Below are positions 61,949 to 64,000 of a stretch of 64,000 bases of DNA, one piece after another. Position numbers and translations under genes: made by a program. The stretch is taken from contig NZ_CP024312.1 in assembly GCF_002944315.1 (NCBI RefSeq), positions 124,001 to 188,000 on the forward strand, given 5' to 3'. How positions within the stretch are numbered: the first letter of the stretch is position 1; each line of letters opens with the position of its first letter. The DNA comes from Rhizobium sp. NXC24. GTDB taxonomy: Bacteria; Pseudomonadota; Alphaproteobacteria; Rhizobiales; Rhizobiaceae. The notes below the pieces were generated by a model, which saw only the letters and a list, made by a program, of their open reading frames with translations, searched no databases and was not told where the DNA came from.

Positions 61949-62036
61949 TAAAATAATCCTGCGTCGTTGCAGAAATTGCGCTATCGAATTAATACAATGA
62001 TCCGATGAACTGCAATCGCGAATTTGAGATGGATCA
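61949..62036. promoter_or_regulatory. Divergent promoter with in-phase ATGA units
   Basis: 88 bases, strongly AT-rich, between virB1 and the divergent secreted-protein gene; both operons must start here. ATGA-type tetramers fall at 61997, 62005, 62029 and 62037, all in one 8-base phase, echoing the array at 43351-43470. This suggests the same ribbon-helix-helix protein could regulate transfer genes. Confidence 0.5.
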
Positions 62037-62573
62037 ATGAAAATGACAAGAGTTCTACCCGTTGTGGCGTTTTTGCCGACCCTGGCGGCTCTCTCGAGCG
62101 AGCCGGTCTATGCTGACGAATTCGGCTGCAAGGTCTTGTTGTGCATCCTCAACCCTGAGGGCTGGACGAGTGTCAGCGACTGTGTGCCGCCGGTCGAAAG
62201 GGCTTTCAGCCTGGTTGCTCGAGGGCATCCCTGGCCACAATGCCCGGAAGCCGGCAGCTCGGGCCGGATCGGTTATGAAAAATACAAACCTTGTCCGGAT
62301 GGGACTGTGGCCGCGACCGCCGCCAACGAGTGGAATGGAAGCTCCAACAGCGCCCATTCGAAGATCGTTTATAAGGCCGACAAAGATGGCGCCTTCTGCG
62401 CCCGGCCGCTCGGGACCTCCACATCGTACGGGTCCCAATCGGGATCAAATTCAGATGCACGCCTTTCACCGACCGCCATACCGCGTGAGGTCCGGACTGA
62501 GCCCAACTATCTGGACCTGACAACGACCGACGGCAAACAGCGCTTTTGGTTCAATCTGAGCAAGTATCAATGA
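62037..62573 (+). CDS. Secreted conserved hypothetical protein of transfer regions
   Basis: 178 residues with a signal peptide (RVLPVVAFLPTLAAL, cleavage after VYA). The mature part has conserved cysteines and aromatic residues (EFGCKVLLCILNPEGWTSVS, DCVPPVERAF, HPWPQCPEAG), a pattern found in small proteins next to conjugation genes in alphaproteobacteria. It overlaps the next gene by four bases. Periplasmic role in mating pairs is likely but unknown. Confidence 0.65.
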   Translation: MKMTRVLPVVAFLPTLAALSSEPVYADEFGCKVLLCILNPEGWTSVSDCVPPVERAFSLVARGHPWPQCPEAGSSGRIGYEKYKPCPDGTVAATAANEWNGSSNSAHSKIVYKADKDGAFCARPLGTSTSYGSQSGSNSDARLSPTAIPREVRTEPNYLDLTTTDGKQRFWFNLSKYQ

Positions 62574-63172
62574 AAAAGCCTGGATTTCTCGCTGCCGGCA
62601 TTCTCGCAGCTTTCCTCGCCAGCGCGCCGGCACGGGCCGAGGATAAACCCAATCCCTGGTTTCAGGTGCCCGCCACGGCTTCTTTCACGACCGGTGACAC
62701 CTGGACCTATGCAGGGGAGACGCACCGCCTCTATGGCGTTCAAGCCTGCTTGCGAGGCACATATTTCACAAATGGGGCAGGGGCGCCTGTTGATTGCGGC
62801 GAAGCAAGCCTTGCTATGCTCGTCTCTCTTATCAGGGATCTTAAACCCGAATGCTACACTGCGGCTTGGCAGGCCGCGACCAAGACACGCTTCGTCATTT
62901 GCGTCGCTCAGCCCACTTCTGGATCTGCGGCTGGTTCTCGCATCGATCTGGGCACAGCATTGATTTCGACCGGTTGGGCCTTTGCGGCCGTCACACCAAA
63001 CGGCGCTCCGGTCCATGATCCCTATATCGTCGCACAGGACGTCGCAAAGAAACAGCGCCTTGGCCTATGGCAATTCTCCGATGTTCCCGATCCGAACGTC
63101 ATCATCCTACGAGATATCCGCAACGCCGCTAATGCGCCTGCTCAGGCTTCGATTCCGCCTGCAAATCAATAA
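62570..63172 (+). CDS. Secreted nuclease-like protein (SNase fold)
   Basis: 200 residues from the ATG at 62570 (ATGA overlap). Signal peptide (LAAGILAAFLASAPARAE), then a thermonuclease-like pattern: GDTWTYAGETHRLYGVQACL, TRFVICVAQ, RIDLGTALISTGWAFA, AKKQRLGLWQFSDV. Staphylococcal nuclease family, but the catalytic arginines and acidic residues are not all evident, so it may be a non-catalytic relative. Possibly helps DNA handling or entry in the periplasm during transfer. Confidence 0.65.
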   Translation: MKKPGFLAAGILAAFLASAPARAEDKPNPWFQVPATASFTTGDTWTYAGETHRLYGVQACLRGTYFTNGAGAPVDCGEASLAMLVSLIRDLKPECYTAAWQAATKTRFVICVAQPTSGSAAGSRIDLGTALISTGWAFAAVTPNGAPVHDPYIVAQDVAKKQRLGLWQFSDVPDPNVIILRDIRNAANAPAQASIPPANQ

Positions 63173-63413
63173 CCGGACCCTCGTAAACTCCATCATGGTC
63201 GACATCCCGCAGAGGCCGCCGCCGGATCACGAAAGCGACGGCCAGTGCAATCGCCGAAATCAAGCCAAGGACGATAGCGGCGATCAGAGCCGGTTCTCTC
63301 CAAAACGACAGACGGTCCCACTGATTGAGAACTCGGGCACCGGACAGCATTAAGATCAGGACCGTCGCGATAACGATGCCCGTTCCCGGCTCCATGTCGA
63401 ATTTCTTCAGCAT
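63129..63413 (-). CDS. Small membrane protein
   Basis: 94 residues from the ATG at 63413 with CAGGAG nine bases upstream; a longer frame to 63443 is less likely. Two hydrophobic segments (TGIVIATVLILMLSG and EPALIAAIVLGLISAIALAV) then an acidic tail. Convergent with the nuclease-like gene, whose end it overlaps. Function unknown. Confidence 0.6.
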   Translation of the reverse strand: MLKKFDMEPGTGIVIATVLILMLSGARVLNQWDRLSFWREPALIAAIVLGLISAIALAVAFVIRRRPLRDVDHDGVYEGPVIDLQAESKPEQAH

Positions 63414-63589
63414 CGCTTTCTCCTGTTCGCACTCCCTGGACACGGCCCCGATGTCAGTTCGCTTCTACCGCAGATGCCGGCACCAGGCGCAAGGGGCAAG
63501 CCCTCAGGCGGAGCCTGCCCTGCGGGTGCGCCAGCCGTCTCCCGCGCTTCGTCGCTCTCACGGGGACCGTTCCCCAAGGAGAGCAAAAG

Positions 63590-64000
63590 ATGAAACAGCA
63601 ACCGAGCTTCGACATTTACGACACTATCACCAGCACGATCGTCAATGCGATCGAGAATGGTCCCGGCAATTTCGTGATGCCCTGGTATTCCGCTCCAAAT
63701 CTCCAGATGCCAATCAACGCCGTGACCGGCAATGGCTATCGCGGTATCAATGTCTTGTCTCTTTGGGTCGGCGCTCAAAATCGCGGTTTCACAAGTCGCG
63801 GCTGGGCAACCTTCAAGCAGTGGCAGGAGGTCGGTGCACAGGTTCGCAAGGGTGAACGTGGTACTCCCATTGTCTTTTATCGGCAAATCGAGATCGAAGA
63901 GACTCTCGCTGAGCTGGACGCCGATCGGCGTAAGATTCCCTTCGCACGAGCAAGCTGGGTGTTTAATGTCGATCAGGTCGACGGTTATGAAATTCCGGCA
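63590..64000 (+). CDS. ardC: ArdC-like antirestriction protein, N-terminal part
   Basis: The gene runs off the window; 137 codons are visible from the ATG at 63590, which has AAGGAG seven bases upstream. The start (FDIYDTITSTIVNAIENGPG, then YRGINVLSLWVGA and GWATFKQWQEVGAQVRKGERG) matches the ArdC single-strand DNA-binding N-terminal domain (DUF1738). ArdC proteins protect incoming plasmid DNA from host restriction. In full-length members a zinc metalloprotease-like domain follows, beyond this window. Confidence 0.92.
   Translation, partial: MKQQPSFDIYDTITSTIVNAIENGPGNFVMPWYSAPNLQMPINAVTGNGYRGINVLSLWVGAQNRGFTSRGWATFKQWQEVGAQVRKGERGTPIVFYRQIEIEETLAELDADRRKIPFARASWVFNVDQVDGYEIPA

Overview
The window looks like part of a large plasmid or symbiotic/accessory replicon of a Rhizobiales bacterium (Rhizobium, Agrobacterium, Ochrobactrum type). 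The reasons are a GC-rich coding style, DUF982 and other small families typical of rhizobia, class III adenylate cyclases fused to TPR domains, and a rhizobial-style VirB/VirD4 conjugation system with a VirC1/ParA-like gene. No rRNA, tRNA or CRISPR array was seen.

Region 1 (1-15.2 kb) is a nutrient-uptake and oxidation block. The tail of one peptide/nickel-type ABC importer (solute-binding protein, two permeases, double ATPase) runs on the plus strand. A second complete importer runs on the minus strand. Four luciferase-like flavin monooxygenases and a GNAT acetyltransferase sit around them, which suggests uptake and oxidative breakdown of an organosulfur or amine compound; the substrate cannot be read from the sequence. 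Region 2 (15.2-20.7 kb) holds a ChaC-like gene broken by an amber codon, then a LysR regulator divergent from a metallo-beta-lactamase-fold hydrolase, an alpha/beta hydrolase and a membrane protein of the nucleoside-recognition (Gate) type.

Region 3 (20.7-41.5 kb) is a loose accessory belt of short genes, long non-coding gaps and decayed genes. Intact genes include a Pit phosphate transporter with its DUF47 partner, a Nudix hydrolase, an adenylate cyclase-TPR protein, a manganese catalase fused to a DUF892 domain, a peroxiredoxin, a WGR-domain protein, a GapR-like protein and a HEAT-repeat protein. Broken genes include a second cyclase-TPR protein (amber codon), a Nudix gene (frameshift), a small lysine/alanine-rich gene (amber plus frameshift), an HU gene present as two separated halves, and a hemagglutinin fragment.

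Region 4 (41.5-64 kb) is the transfer and maintenance module. On the minus strand lie a VirC1/ParA-like ATPase, a ribbon-helix-helix partner and a 2H phosphoesterase resembling phage anti-CBASS Acb1. Upstream of parA is a striking array of fifteen 8-bp units (43351-43470), organised like the partition sites bound by ParG/omega-type ribbon-helix-helix proteins. A MobC-like protein and a MOBP-type relaxase read away on the plus strand, followed by a VbhA/Fic pair and a RelB/ParE pair. A compact minus-strand operon then encodes VirB1-VirB6, VirB8-VirB11 and VirD4, plus a small lipoprotein in the VirB7 position and an extra cysteine-rich secreted protein. Two secreted proteins, one nuclease-like, diverge from virB1, and an ArdC antirestriction gene runs off the right end.

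The most interesting signals are the 8-bp array, which reappears in shorter form at the virB1 promoter; a C-terminal tail shared by the relaxase and the Fic toxin, suggesting a common type IV secretion signal; and the Acb1-like gene apparently co-transcribed with the partition genes. Several lesions are single-base changes at short homopolymers or single amber codons, so assembly error must be excluded before all are called real decay.
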